DNA of 64,000 nt from Rhizobium acidisoli (GTDB taxonomy: Bacteria; Pseudomonadota; Alphaproteobacteria; Rhizobiales; Rhizobiaceae), in the NCBI RefSeq assembly GCF_002531755.2, contig NZ_CP034998.1, positions 2,232,001 to 2,296,000 on the forward strand, in the 5' to 3' direction. Each line of letters starts with the position of its first letter. The first letter of the stretch is position 1. Position numbers and translations under genes: made by a program. Under the pieces are notes generated by a model, which saw only the letters and a program-made list of their open reading frames with translations, made no database searches and was not told where the DNA came from. Below are positions 18,544 through 27,946 of this stretch, piece by piece.

Positions 18544-20610
18544 TCAATTTGAAAGCGTTCGCAGGTATTCCCTGCCGAGTTCGAGGCTCCCGATACGATC
18601 GGCAGCGTCGGCCGGCGAAGCGTCGAGGTTCTCGCAAAGAATGCGGACAGTCTTCTCGACATCGAAAATTCCTGTACCGCGTGCTGCGACAGAAGCCCGG
18701 AGCGCAAGCGGCATCCGTTTTTTTCCGGATGGACCGAACTCCGCGCTCATCAGGGATCCGATTTCGTTTCGGGCGACCGCGGGCTTGGCCCTGAAATCGA
18801 ACCACAGTCCGGGTTCGTCCTCGTCTCCGAGCAGGTTCTTCAAGAAATCAGGGTTCAGTTCCGTAGGGCCTTGCGTCTTGAAGGGCACCACGAGCTCCGA
18901 AAGATTTGCGACGCTGCGGTCGCGGTCGATAGTCGCAGTAGCCATGGATAGGAACACCAGGAGGTTTTTGGGCCTTTCCTGTGCGCGCAGCGTCGCTATC
19001 AACGGGTGTATCCAGAGGTCGAGCGGCGTTCTCTCGATGCCCTCCAACAGTACCATTCGGGCCACCGAAGGGTCGTTCGCACAAGCGGCCCAGGCACGCG
19101 ACAACGGGGTCGGTGTCCCCCGGGCAGGAGAGCGCCATAGATCGTCGTAGCCGATCGTCGAAGGATCCAGCGACTGAACGGCGAAACCGCCTTGTGCGAC
19201 CACCGATGCATAGCACCGGAGGACAGCGCCGGCGACGTCCGGACAAAGGAGAAGGACCTCCCCCGATCTCGCCAGGAGATCCAGCGTCTCGATATCCCGC
19301 GGCTCGAACCCGTGCTGCGACGCTGCAGCACCTAGTTCCTGATTCAGACGTTCCCATGGCACAGGGGCCAGATCGTAATCGAAAGTCGGCAATTCGGAAC
19401 GCGGTGGCCCGTGAAGGACGCGCGAGACCGCAGGCTTTTCGCCCCGCAATACCTTCTCGATATCTTGAATTAGACGATCGGCTTTGACCTCTCGCCCGTC
19501 CTCGTGGACCTCGATCAGAGACGCTACATTGGCGGTCAATGACCGGATTTCCCGTTGCGTGCGATCGCGGCGGTCGGCCAGTTCGGCTACAGTTCGTTCG
19601 AGTGACGCCTTCTCGACGGTGAGTTTCGATAGCGTCTCGTCGAGTTCCGTGTTTTGCGCCGAAAGAGCTTCGTAACGCGTTTCGACTTCCGCTCTGACAT
19701 CGGCCTCGACGCTCGCGGCAAGTTCGACTTCGAGCGTTCTGCGCCTCTTGTCGAGGGCCTCGGAAAGCTTTTCCTCGACTGGTGCGAGAGAACTCAGGAT
19801 GTGCACGAGTTCTTCGATTTCATCGACTTCGAAACGCATGTCGGACGCGAGACGACGAACCCTTTCGCCGTCCGAGCGCCAGGGTTCCTCGTCGGCCGGT
19901 AGAAGACCGTGACGGTCGAGCGTGGTCAGGAACGCGTGGATTTGGGACCTTGTTGCGGGGTACGGGAGTTCTCCCGGTTCCGGTGCGGAAAGGCGCTTCA
20001 GCTGCTTGAAGAGGGAAGCCAGAAAATCCTTGTCGAGCGACCAGTCAATCGTGCCCTGCACCGGTCCGACCGTGACGTCCGGAACGGAATACCAGCAGCC
20101 GTCGATCCTGTCCCCGGCGAACAAGGAGCGGTCGAACGAATAAAGAGGCAGCTCGGCCAGGTCGATAAGCTCCGCCACGCTCTTCTTCCCCTTCCCATCG
20201 CGCACGAGCGAGATGCGGACACATAGGTCATCCGGTAGGACGACGACGACGGTCTCCCTGTCGGCCTTACGTCCTGAAACGCCCTGTTCAACGAAGATTC
20301 GGCGAACGTCCTCGGGATCGCGGTCCGAATAGTCGAGAACTTCCTCCACTTTCCGCAGGGTCTGCAGCCTGAACCTGTCTTGCTTCGTGAGGTCGGTGAC
20401 TTCGGTGACGTCGAAAGCGAAGAACGCCTCACTTGCGCCTTGCGGATGGTTCGGCGAAAATACCTTACCCTCGGTAGGGAAGTAGTCGATCCACTTGTCG
20501 TAAACCCGCCATGCTCCATCGCGGGAGAACGCCCGTGGCTGGATCCGCGTATGTAGTCGGTTCGGGCGCGGGTCGTAAGCGTTGCGACCCAAATACCATT
20601 GCGTTGTCAT
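18544..20610 (-). CDS. druG: Druantia type II DruG-like protein
   Basis: A 688-residue protein between the 854-residue gene and druE. Residues about 275-395 are a long coiled coil (runs such as EVELAASVEADVRAEVETR and LERTVAELADRRDRTQ). The C-terminal part from about 430 has the strand-helix order of an AAA-type ATPase (EVLLLCPDVAGA, then MVLLEGIERTPL as a Walker-B-like acidic strand, then NLLVFLSMATAT), but no Walker A lysine, so it seems nucleotide-dead or McrB-related in fold only. The ATG overlaps the druF stop as ATGA. Naming follows the druM-druF-druG-druE order known for type II; I cannot check the sequence match. Confidence 0.7.
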   Translation of the reverse strand: MTTQWYLGRNAYDPRPNRLHTRIQPRAFSRDGAWRVYDKWIDYFPTEGKVFSPNHPQGASEAFFAFDVTEVTDLTKQDRFRLQTLRKVEEVLDYSDRDPEDVRRIFVEQGVSGRKADRETVVVVLPDDLCVRISLVRDGKGKKSVAELIDLAELPLYSFDRSLFAGDRIDGCWYSVPDVTVGPVQGTIDWSLDKDFLASLFKQLKRLSAPEPGELPYPATRSQIHAFLTTLDRHGLLPADEEPWRSDGERVRRLASDMRFEVDEIEELVHILSSLAPVEEKLSEALDKRRRTLEVELAASVEADVRAEVETRYEALSAQNTELDETLSKLTVEKASLERTVAELADRRDRTQREIRSLTANVASLIEVHEDGREVKADRLIQDIEKVLRGEKPAVSRVLHGPPRSELPTFDYDLAPVPWERLNQELGAAASQHGFEPRDIETLDLLARSGEVLLLCPDVAGAVLRCYASVVAQGGFAVQSLDPSTIGYDDLWRSPARGTPTPLSRAWAACANDPSVARMVLLEGIERTPLDLWIHPLIATLRAQERPKNLLVFLSMATATIDRDRSVANLSELVVPFKTQGPTELNPDFLKNLLGDEDEPGLWFDFRAKPAVARNEIGSLMSAEFGPSGKKRMPLALRASVAARGTGIFDVEKTVRILCENLDASPADAADRIGSLELGREYLRTLSN

Positions 20611-23171
20611 CTACCGTATCCGATCGGGTATGCGTTCCAGGCGGGGCGTCGTCCACCTCGATGCCTCCATTCGACTTCCGAGGCGGCGGTTCCGGAACGG
20701 CTCGCCGCCCCCGTCTCGAAAGCCGCGCCGAGATAATTTCCAAGCCACATCTCGATCTCCCGATCTGGCGAATAGGAGTACTCCCGGTTCGGCCCTTCGC
20801 CCGGCGAGACGCCGGAAGCCCGGAGGGAGCGAAATCTCATCGCCCTGGCGATCGGTAGCGGCAAGTGCCCCGATTTCCGGGTTCTGACGACGCGATCCTC
20901 CCGCTTGCTAAAAAGCGGGACGCGATTCAGGCGGTGTCCTTCCAAAACAGCGGCTACGCGGCTCCGGGTCTTCCGCAACACGCCCGACCGATCCCGGACC
21001 ACGTAAAGATCGGGCTCGTCGCGCCGCTCTCGCGCCCAGCATTCGACCGTGATCGGCATGGGATCGCGGTTGTATTCCAGAAAAAGCCCGACCTCGTGTG
21101 ACCAAATCGCCGTACGAATCCGACCCTCTGGCGTGCGGCTGTCCTCAATCCACTGATCCGACGGGCTGGGAAGGCCCTCCAGCACCGTCATCGGCCACGC
21201 CAAAGCTTCGGAGAGCTTGCCTATACCGGGTCCCGAAAGTCGGACCGTCGACAAGGAGTTCGGAGATATACCGTCGTGCACCAGGACCGCGACGCCGAGG
21301 CGATTGGCAGTTTCACGAAGTCGATCGAGCGCCGCACTGCCCGTTGCCCCGTCCACCACCGCGTCGCCACCCGGGATGCCGATGATGCCGGGCGGTCTGC
21401 ACCGCCAGAACCGCGCCCGCCAGCTCGTCGACGAGTAGGCGTCCAGCCAGCCGGCTTCCTGGAATGATCGTATAATATCCCAGATGATCGGTGATTTCGG
21501 GTAGGCACTTTCGACGAGACCGACGAGATCGCCGTCACGCCACCCGGAGCCCGCGCGCGAAACGATCGCCTCACAAAGAGCAGAAATCGTCTCTGTCGGC
21601 TCGACCGACCCGGACTCCGACAATGTTCCCCGACAAGGAACGGATGCCGGGACCGTGTTTCTCAGCTCTTCCTCCGGCCGCCATCTGTCCGCCCGTGGAG
21701 GCGGTGGATATACGGCAGGCTCAGCGGCATTGCGTTCAAGAGCGAACGGAATGTCGAGGGAATTGCCGCCTTGGGCGACGGAGACGCGCCAGATACCGTC
21801 GAGCGGCTGCGTTGCCGTCATCACGCCGTCGTCGGCCACCGCGAGTTCACCGTGCGAGCCCACGAGGCGGGTTGCCGCCACGGTCCCCGCACCGAATTGC
21901 TCGACGCGGGGCAGGAAGCCCGGACGGCCGAGATATACGCCGCGCTTCAGCGAAACGCCGCCTACCAGTTTCGGCCGATCGAGCTCACGGACCCCCGGAT
22001 CGTTGATTCCGAGTAGCCTGACGATGTCGGATCCGTCCACGCGCTCCGAAAGCCGCCACCCCGGCCCGATCTCGCTCCAAGCCGCCATCAAGCGCCACGC
22101 GCGCGGCGCGGAGCCGTCGGCGGCCACGATCATGCATATGTCGTTGGTGTCTATCCCGGCGTCGTCACAAACCCAGCACCCGGCAGAACGTTTGAATATC
22201 GCGTATCCCCGAGCAAGGGCTTTCGCCATGGCGGAGCGAGGATCGCGCGGAATACTCGCCATTGTGTCGAGCCAGGATCCGTCGCCCTCCGGTGTCGCAT
22301 CGAACGATCCTGCCGTTTTATCGACCAGGCGGAACTCGGGTTCGTCCTGTCCGTAGCCGCCGAAACGAAGTTCCACGGAAACCCGCCGATGAGGGGCCTC
22401 CCCGGCTTCCACGGCGAGTTCTGCCTCAATACTTTTCACCAGTGACCAGAAACGATGTCCGTCGAGCATGGTTTGGCCGGACGTTCGCCGCGTGCCGAAA
22501 TCGGTTAGTGCTTCGACGATCGCTTTGGGGATGTCGAGCGTCCGGTGGGGCCTGGAAAGCTCTGCCACGAGCCTTCCCGGCGAAATCCGGACCGCTTCGG
22601 GAATGCCCCTAAGGATCGCTGTGAACTGGGTGCGATCCCTCCATGAGGGGAAAGCCATACGTACCGCATACCCGATGAGGTTCATCGTACCGTAGTCCGG
22701 CAATACGACTTCACGCACCGCCAGACCGTTACGCCTCTGCCTAGCGCTCCAGTCAGCGAGTGCCCGCCAGAGACGGTTCACGCCGTTGACGGTCTGGAGC
22801 TCCTCCATGCCCAGGGTCTGGCCGAGCCGACGCCTGAAGTTATGCGTCCCGCGGTCGACGCCGGCGATGTCGTTGACCGCGATAACGCAAGTCAGCACGA
22901 GATAGCGGAAGTACGGAGGCCGGTCTTTATCACGCAACGGGTAATCGTCCCTGCCGAGCCATCGGGTGACGTCGCCGATACCGAATCCGCTCAAGAAGGA
23001 GTTCAGCGCCTCGTCGCCCGACCAGGCTTCGCCCGACGCCGTCGCGAGCTCCGGAACCGTCGCGTCCAGGAATGTCATCGGCACGCCGCCGTAAGGACCG
23101 TCGGAAGAGAGGTAATGGCTGCAGAGCCTGACGTTCCAGTCTGCGCCGGTAAGCGTGGTGACGGCGGGCAT
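20607..23171 (-). CDS. druF: Druantia type II DruF-like protein
   Basis: An 854-residue protein, first of the leftward operon. I chose the ATG at 23171 (MPAVTTLTGADWN) over a TTG at 23243 that lacks a ribosome site. No known domain is recognisable by eye. It is rich in Arg, Gly and Trp, with a basic C-terminal 100 residues that could bind DNA. It overlaps druG by four bases (ATGA). The assignment rests on position between the methylase gene and druG-druE, as in Druantia type II, and on the absence of other domains, as reported for DruF. Confidence 0.68.
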   Translation of the reverse strand: MPAVTTLTGADWNVRLCSHYLSSDGPYGGVPMTFLDATVPELATASGEAWSGDEALNSFLSGFGIGDVTRWLGRDDYPLRDKDRPPYFRYLVLTCVIAVNDIAGVDRGTHNFRRRLGQTLGMEELQTVNGVNRLWRALADWSARQRRNGLAVREVVLPDYGTMNLIGYAVRMAFPSWRDRTQFTAILRGIPEAVRISPGRLVAELSRPHRTLDIPKAIVEALTDFGTRRTSGQTMLDGHRFWSLVKSIEAELAVEAGEAPHRRVSVELRFGGYGQDEPEFRLVDKTAGSFDATPEGDGSWLDTMASIPRDPRSAMAKALARGYAIFKRSAGCWVCDDAGIDTNDICMIVAADGSAPRAWRLMAAWSEIGPGWRLSERVDGSDIVRLLGINDPGVRELDRPKLVGGVSLKRGVYLGRPGFLPRVEQFGAGTVAATRLVGSHGELAVADDGVMTATQPLDGIWRVSVAQGGNSLDIPFALERNAAEPAVYPPPPRADRWRPEEELRNTVPASVPCRGTLSESGSVEPTETISALCEAIVSRAGSGWRDGDLVGLVESAYPKSPIIWDIIRSFQEAGWLDAYSSTSWRARFWRCRPPGIIGIPGGDAVVDGATGSAALDRLRETANRLGVAVLVHDGISPNSLSTVRLSGPGIGKLSEALAWPMTVLEGLPSPSDQWIEDSRTPEGRIRTAIWSHEVGLFLEYNRDPMPITVECWARERRDEPDLYVVRDRSGVLRKTRSRVAAVLEGHRLNRVPLFSKREDRVVRTRKSGHLPLPIARAMRFRSLRASGVSPGEGPNREYSYSPDREIEMWLGNYLGAAFETGAASRSGTAASEVEWRHRGGRRPAWNAYPIGYGR

Positions 23172-23501
23172 TGCGATTTCCGTACTTTCTCGAATGCTCA
23201 AGTTGTAGATGTCCGCGGCTGATTCGCAACGGATATCTTGCAACCAGAGGTCGGAGTAGATGGAAAGTCATCGGCAGCCGTTTTTCAACTTCTCGGTAAG
23301 CGGGATAATCTGCCGAGGTAGAAAGCGATTTTGTCGGTCGGACACTGCGGCTTCCGGCCTCTACAGGAGTATTGCTTATTCACACGTGATCCGTCGGCAA
23401 CGAGAAAATCGATTGACCGTAGTGTCCGTGCCCGGTTCAATCTTTGCGATTATTGCGCTGATTCCCAGTTCTGGGCATGCGATTTACCGGGGGCATCTGC
23501 C
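23172..23501. promoter_or_regulatory. Divergent promoter region of the druF and druM operons
   Basis: About 330 bp separate the start codons of the leftward druF operon and the rightward druM operon, so both promoters must lie here. It is less GC-rich than the flanking genes. No autoregulatory repeat is obvious by eye. Extended frames of both neighbours run into it but lack conserved residues, so I leave it non-coding. Confidence 0.6.
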
Positions 23502-24563
23502 GTGAATATAGAAGCTATCGACCTGTTTTGCGGAGCGGGTGGGTTGTCCTACGGGCTCCAGGAGGCCGGGATCGCTGTCAAAGCCGGACTGGATCTGGAC
23601 GGCAAGTGCTCGTATCCATTCGAAGCCAACATGGCGGGTGCCAAATTCCTGGAGAAGGACCTCTCGGAGACAACCGGAGATGAGCTCGCTGCCTTCTATT
23701 CCCAGGATTCCGTAAAGCTTCTCGCGGGCTGCGCCCCATGCCAGCCGTTTTCGACCCTGCGCAACGGCAGCGATCGCCAGACGAATAAGAAATGGCCGCT
23801 CCTCAACGAGTTTGGCCGCATGATAGAGGCGCTCGCTCCGGACGTCGTGACCATGGAAAATGTCCCCGTACTGCGGGGCGAGGCCGTCTTCCGCCATTTC
23901 CTCGGACTTTTGGAATCTAACGGTTATAACGTCTTCTGGGAGGTGGTCGACGCAGCCGACTACGGCGTGCCGCAAAGGCGAAAACGCCTCGTGCTTCTGG
24001 CGTCCAAGATGGGGCCGATCCGGCTGCTCGAACCTTCCGAACTCGGTACTGAGCGAGTTACCGTCAGGGAAGCCATCGGCGACCTTCCTTCTATTTCCGC
24101 CGGAGAGAGCTCGACGGACGACCGTCTTCATCGGGTAAGAGCGATAACGCAACTCAATCTCGAACGGATCAAGGCTTCGAGACCCGGCGGGACATGGGAA
24201 GATTGGCCGGAACGTCTTCGTCTGGCATGTCATCGGAAAACGTCGGGCTCTAGTTACAAGAGCGTGTACGGACGTCTTGAGTGGGACAAGCCGTCGGGGA
24301 CGATCACCACCCAGGCTCATAACTTCGGGACGGGCAGGTTCGGCCACCCGGAACAGGACAGGCCGCTGTCGCTGCGCGAGCTCGCCATACTGCAGTCCTT
24401 TCCGGAACACTACCGTTTCGTCGACGAGGGTGAAGAGGTCGAGTTCACGCCGCTCGGCCGGCTCATAGGCAACGCCGTTCCGGTAAAGCTCGGAAACGCG
24501 ATCGGGCGTTCGATCGTGGCGCATCTCGAACATTACGGAGACGACAGGTCCGGCACGAACTAA
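23502..24563 (+). CDS. druM: Cytosine-5 DNA methyltransferase, DruM-like
   Basis: A 353-residue C5 methyltransferase. Motif I is DLFCGAGGLSYGL (residues 6-18), motif IV GCAPCQPFS with the catalytic Cys, motif VI MENVP, motif VIII PQRRKRLVLLA, and motifs IX-X ITTQAHNFGTGR and LGRLIGNAVP. All key residues are intact. The GTG at 23502 puts motif I at the N-terminus as usual and has GGGGG upstream; earlier ATGs add unrelated sequence. It presumably modifies host DNA at the site read by Druantia type II, marking self. It is followed 184 bp later by vsr. Confidence 0.85.
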   Translation: MNIEAIDLFCGAGGLSYGLQEAGIAVKAGLDLDGKCSYPFEANMAGAKFLEKDLSETTGDELAAFYSQDSVKLLAGCAPCQPFSTLRNGSDRQTNKKWPLLNEFGRMIEALAPDVVTMENVPVLRGEAVFRHFLGLLESNGYNVFWEVVDAADYGVPQRRKRLVLLASKMGPIRLLEPSELGTERVTVREAIGDLPSISAGESSTDDRLHRVRAITQLNLERIKASRPGGTWEDWPERLRLACHRKTSGSSYKSVYGRLEWDKPSGTITTQAHNFGTGRFGHPEQDRPLSLRELAILQSFPEHYRFVDEGEEVEFTPLGRLIGNAVPVKLGNAIGRSIVAHLEHYGDDRSGTN

Positions 24564-24747
24564 GCGGGTTCCGGCCACACAGGGGAAGCACGAGCGACTT
24601 CGCAATCCGCTCAAAGCGCTTTTTGTCCACGACAGAAAGAAAGCGACCCTTGATCGAACGCGCGTGCTGTACATAAGTACGCTCATGGACGGATTTCAAT
24701 CCACATACCCGCACGAGCGCGTCCTCGCATCGGGGCAGCCCTAGAAG

Positions 24748-25209
24748 ATGGTCGACAGCATTTCCAACGAACAGCGCAGCCGTTTGATGCGCCGCGTCAA
24801 GAGGAGCAACACGAAGCCGGAGATGATCGTCCGTCAGCTTCTGCATGCGCGCGGCTGGCGATACCGTCTTCACGTCAAGAGCCTCCCCGGCACGCCCGAT
24901 ATCGTCTTCCCTTCCCGGAGAGCCGCGTTATTCGTCAACGGGTGCTTCTGGCACGGACACACTTGCCGCCTCGGGCGGCTCCCTTCCTCCCGGCGCGAGT
25001 TCTGGGTTCCCAAAATCGAAGCCAACAGGGCGCGCGACCAGAGGAAAACGGATCAGCTTCTAGCCGCCGGATGGCGCGTGATGACGATCTGGCAATGTAG
25101 TCTTAACAAACCGAAAGTAGCATTAGAAGACGTCGAGACTTTCCTTCGAACCGCAATTCCGGTAGCGGAGACTGTCGCCAAGGACGACACACCGAGGGAT
25201 AAATGCTGA
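24748..25209 (+). CDS. vsr: Very short patch repair endonuclease (Vsr)
   Basis: A 153-residue Vsr-type endonuclease. The family core is clear: NTKPEMIVRQLLHARGWRYR (residues 18-37), the Asp of GTPDIVFPSRRAALFVNGCF and the HGHTC zinc/active-site stretch. Vsr nicks T:G mismatches made when 5-methylcytosine deaminates, so its place between two C5 methyltransferase genes is logical. In defence loci Vsr-like proteins can also serve as effector nucleases. Its last seven bases overlap the next gene. Confidence 0.92.
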   Translation: MVDSISNEQRSRLMRRVKRSNTKPEMIVRQLLHARGWRYRLHVKSLPGTPDIVFPSRRAALFVNGCFWHGHTCRLGRLPSSRREFWVPKIEANRARDQRKTDQLLAAGWRVMTIWQCSLNKPKVALEDVETFLRTAIPVAETVAKDDTPRDKC

Positions 25210-27029
25210 AAGCAGTAAATAGCGCACCCGTCACCCCGGCGGTCTCGTGGTCATTCGAATACAATCCGCCGATGGGCGGTGCGGCGGGCGAAGCGTTCAC
25301 CAATACACTTGCGTCTTCCGGCATGCATCCCGCTGCCGTGTTGGCACGCGAGGCGATCCAGAACAGCGTCGACGCGCGGGTCAAAGGCGAAGCCAAGGTG
25401 GGCGTACGCTTCGTAGCCAAAACGCTGGTGCGCGCGGAAAAGGAGCACTTCGTCTCGGTTTCCGGCCTCGGGGCGGTGCGGTCCCGCGCGAACGCGTTGA
25501 AGATCAACCAACCGAACTGCCTGCGAACCCTCGGAGACGCAGCCAAGCCGCTCAACCTCCTATATATAGACGACTACAACACGACAGGCCTGGAAGGAGA
25601 CCCCACCGATCCGGACTCGAAGTTCTACCGTTTCCTCCTTTCGCTCGGCGACGGCAGCAAGGAGCACAGCAAGGAACACACTGGCGGCTCCTACGGTTTC
25701 GGCAAGTCCGTTTACAGCTCGAACTCCGCGATTCTTTCAATGTTCGCTTACAGCAGGACGCTGGACGGCGACGGCAAGCCGCTGTCGCTGCTCTTCGGCT
25801 GCGGCTACTTCCGCAAACACAAGTTCGAAGACGAGCACTTCACGGGTCGTGCCTGGTTCGGTGTCGACGTCACGCCGGAAGGCGGCCTGCAGATCGTGGA
25901 GCCGCTACTCAACGACGACGCCGACCGGGTGGCCGCCGAGCTCGGTTTTGCCACCCGCGGGCCAGATGAAAAAGGCACCTCGGTCTTGATCGTCGACGCC
26001 GTCGTCGATACCGACGAGATCCTCAAGGGCGTCGAGGACTGGTGGTGGCCGCGCCTCATCCGCAACGAGCTTGACGTCACGGTCGTCGATGCCAAAGGGA
26101 AGCAGTCGTTCCCCCGACCCAAGAAAAGGGAAGACCTCAAGCCTTTCATAGACGCGTTCTACCTGGCGGACGGCCAGTCACCACCGAACAACAAGACAGA
26201 CTTCCGGAAGTCGTTCCTCAAGGTGGAGGACCTGGCCCTCGGGGTCGCGGGCTTCAAGCTCCTGGAGAAAAACAGAAAAGACGAATACGCCGTCGAGGAA
26301 GAACGGCTCGATTCTGTCGCGCTGATCCGCGCGCCGTTGATGGTCGTGGCGTATTATCGGTCCTGGAACGCCCAGAACCCTCCCTTGGTCGGCACGTTCT
26401 TCGCGGATGAAGACATCGATGACATTCTCCGCTCCGCGGAACCGCCCGCCCACGACAGGTGGGATCCCGACGCACGTCGCCTCCAGGATGCCACAGGGCA
26501 GAGCCGCGCCATTGTCGACCGGGTCCTGAGGGCAATCAAAAGGAATCTCAGGGCTTCCCAGGGCGCGGCCTCACCACCCCCTCCGCCACGACCGAAGAAG
26601 CTCACGATGCTGGAGCGAACGCTCGCCAATTTCTTGACACCCGCAAAAAAAGGTTCGCAGCCGCCTGTCGAGGCTTCCTCCGCGCCGATCAACCTGTTCT
26701 ACGACCAGGAGCCGCGAGCCGAAGCGGTTGGCGACAAGCTGCGCCTGACGGCGGCCTTCAGCGTCAAACTCAAGGCCGAGGAAGACGTAGACGATATGGT
26801 GGCGCGCGTACGCGTAACCTGTCCGGTTATCGAAGACGGCCAGTCGGGCGACGATCTACGGCTCTCGATAACGGCGTCGGCCGATCTCGAAACAGATCCT
26901 GCCAAGGAGGGCTGGAGCCGCTTCGTCCTGACCCAGTCGAGCGTCAAGTTCGTATGTGAAAGCGAGCTGTACGATCCTCTTTGGACCGTGAAATTCGTTC
27001 CCGAAGTGGAACCGGCAGGGCAGGACTGA
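25203..27029 (+). CDS. GHKL (MutL/MORC-like) ATPase
   Basis: A 608-residue protein with a GHKL/Bergerat ATP fold in its first 200 residues: motif N LAREAIQNSVDA (residues 47-58, with E50, N54 and D57), a DxxTTG variant of the second motif at about 121-129, and the glycine lid GGSYGFGKS at about 160-168. The rest (residues 250-600) is not recognised; residues about 450-480 are a proline-rich linker (PPPPPRPKK). Such ATPases occur in bacterial restriction-modification-like operons with Dcm methylases and Vsr, where they are thought to act as ATP-driven switches or clamps. It overlaps vsr by 7 bp and the next gene by 1 bp. Confidence 0.82.
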   Translation: MLKAVNSAPVTPAVSWSFEYNPPMGGAAGEAFTNTLASSGMHPAAVLAREAIQNSVDARVKGEAKVGVRFVAKTLVRAEKEHFVSVSGLGAVRSRANALKINQPNCLRTLGDAAKPLNLLYIDDYNTTGLEGDPTDPDSKFYRFLLSLGDGSKEHSKEHTGGSYGFGKSVYSSNSAILSMFAYSRTLDGDGKPLSLLFGCGYFRKHKFEDEHFTGRAWFGVDVTPEGGLQIVEPLLNDDADRVAAELGFATRGPDEKGTSVLIVDAVVDTDEILKGVEDWWWPRLIRNELDVTVVDAKGKQSFPRPKKREDLKPFIDAFYLADGQSPPNNKTDFRKSFLKVEDLALGVAGFKLLEKNRKDEYAVEEERLDSVALIRAPLMVVAYYRSWNAQNPPLVGTFFADEDIDDILRSAEPPAHDRWDPDARRLQDATGQSRAIVDRVLRAIKRNLRASQGAASPPPPPRPKKLTMLERTLANFLTPAKKGSQPPVEASSAPINLFYDQEPRAEAVGDKLRLTAAFSVKLKAEEDVDDMVARVRVTCPVIEDGQSGDDLRLSITASADLETDPAKEGWSRFVLTQSSVKFVCESELYDPLWTVKFVPEVEPAGQD

Positions 27030-27943
27030 TGGCAGCTCAAACATGGCACAGGGCGGAACCCCGCGAGGTTCGTCCGTTCTTCGAGACGATCAGCGCCGAA
27101 AAAGCGCTCGATCAGTGTGGAATCAAGCTTCAGGACGACGGCGAATTTTCGACCGACGCGTCCTTCGAACTCGACGAAATCGACTTCCAGAAGCTTGCAC
27201 TGACCGTCTCGCTGAAAATCGCGGATTTCAAGACCTGGATCGGCGGAAAGCTGAAGGCAGACGACTTGGAGCTCATACTCGTCGTGAGACACGGCTTTCT
27301 CAAGCGCTCGGAGGTCATCCACCGCACAGGGCTCGGAGCGAAGCTTCCGGCGCGCTGGTCCGTCGATACGGAAGCGCTCGCACGGCTGGGCGGAGGCCGC
27401 AATACGCAGGTCACCCTCGCGATATGCCTGGCGAACGATAAACAGCCGGAACCCGGGGTACCATTCCTCCCCGGTCACTGGCTGGCGAAGAAAACGTTCG
27501 TGCTGCGGTCGCGCACGATGCCAACCCTGTTCGACCTGCGCATCCGCACGGACGAAGACTGGATCGCGGTGAACTTTCCGCCCAAAACGTTCTTCGCCGT
27601 GGAATATAGGGGCGGTATCGACACCGAAATCGACGAGGGGGCGTCCGTCGCGACGGTTTGGGTTCATGCGGACGCCCATGCCAAACTCACGACCAGTGAC
27701 CTCGGCGAAGTCGTACAGCCCCTTCTCGCGTCCGAAATCATCACCGCGATTTTGCTCGAAAGCCATTACGAGTGGGAGAAGCGCATCGAGGTCGACGATC
27801 GGAGTCCGCTCGCGAACCTTCTCACCAAACTCGGCGGCGACACGCCGATGAGCCTCGGCGAACTGCAGACGATCGCTAAAAATCCTTCTAAGCTCAGAGC
27901 GGTCATCCAGGATCGCCTGTCCGTTCTAGGCGCGTTGAGGTAA
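27029..27943 (+). CDS. Unknown protein in GHKL-Vsr-methylase operon
   Basis: A 304-residue protein beginning at the ATG inside the TGATG junction with the GHKL gene. No domain is recognised. The first half has alternating strands and a block VRHGFLKRSEVIHRTGLG (about residues 88-105); the second half contains WIAVNFPPKTFFAVEYRGG and ends with a helical segment. Composition is ordinary and soluble, with no membrane helix. Its position, tightly coupled to the ATPase, suggests a dedicated partner such as a specificity or DNA-contact subunit; that is inference. Confidence 0.75.
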   Translation: MAAQTWHRAEPREVRPFFETISAEKALDQCGIKLQDDGEFSTDASFELDEIDFQKLALTVSLKIADFKTWIGGKLKADDLELILVVRHGFLKRSEVIHRTGLGAKLPARWSVDTEALARLGGGRNTQVTLAICLANDKQPEPGVPFLPGHWLAKKTFVLRSRTMPTLFDLRIRTDEDWIAVNFPPKTFFAVEYRGGIDTEIDEGASVATVWVHADAHAKLTTSDLGEVVQPLLASEIITAILLESHYEWEKRIEVDDRSPLANLLTKLGGDTPMSLGELQTIAKNPSKLRAVIQDRLSVLGALR

Positions 27944-27946
27944 AAG

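Noticed and set aside
12646..24563. DISARM system
   Set aside because: Helicase and DUF1998 are fused in one 1961-residue protein and no DrmC-like phospholipase D gene exists; Druantia type II fits better.
23484..24686. 400-codon minus-strand frame opposite druM
   Set aside because: No recognisable product; the plus strand has all cytosine methyltransferase motifs.
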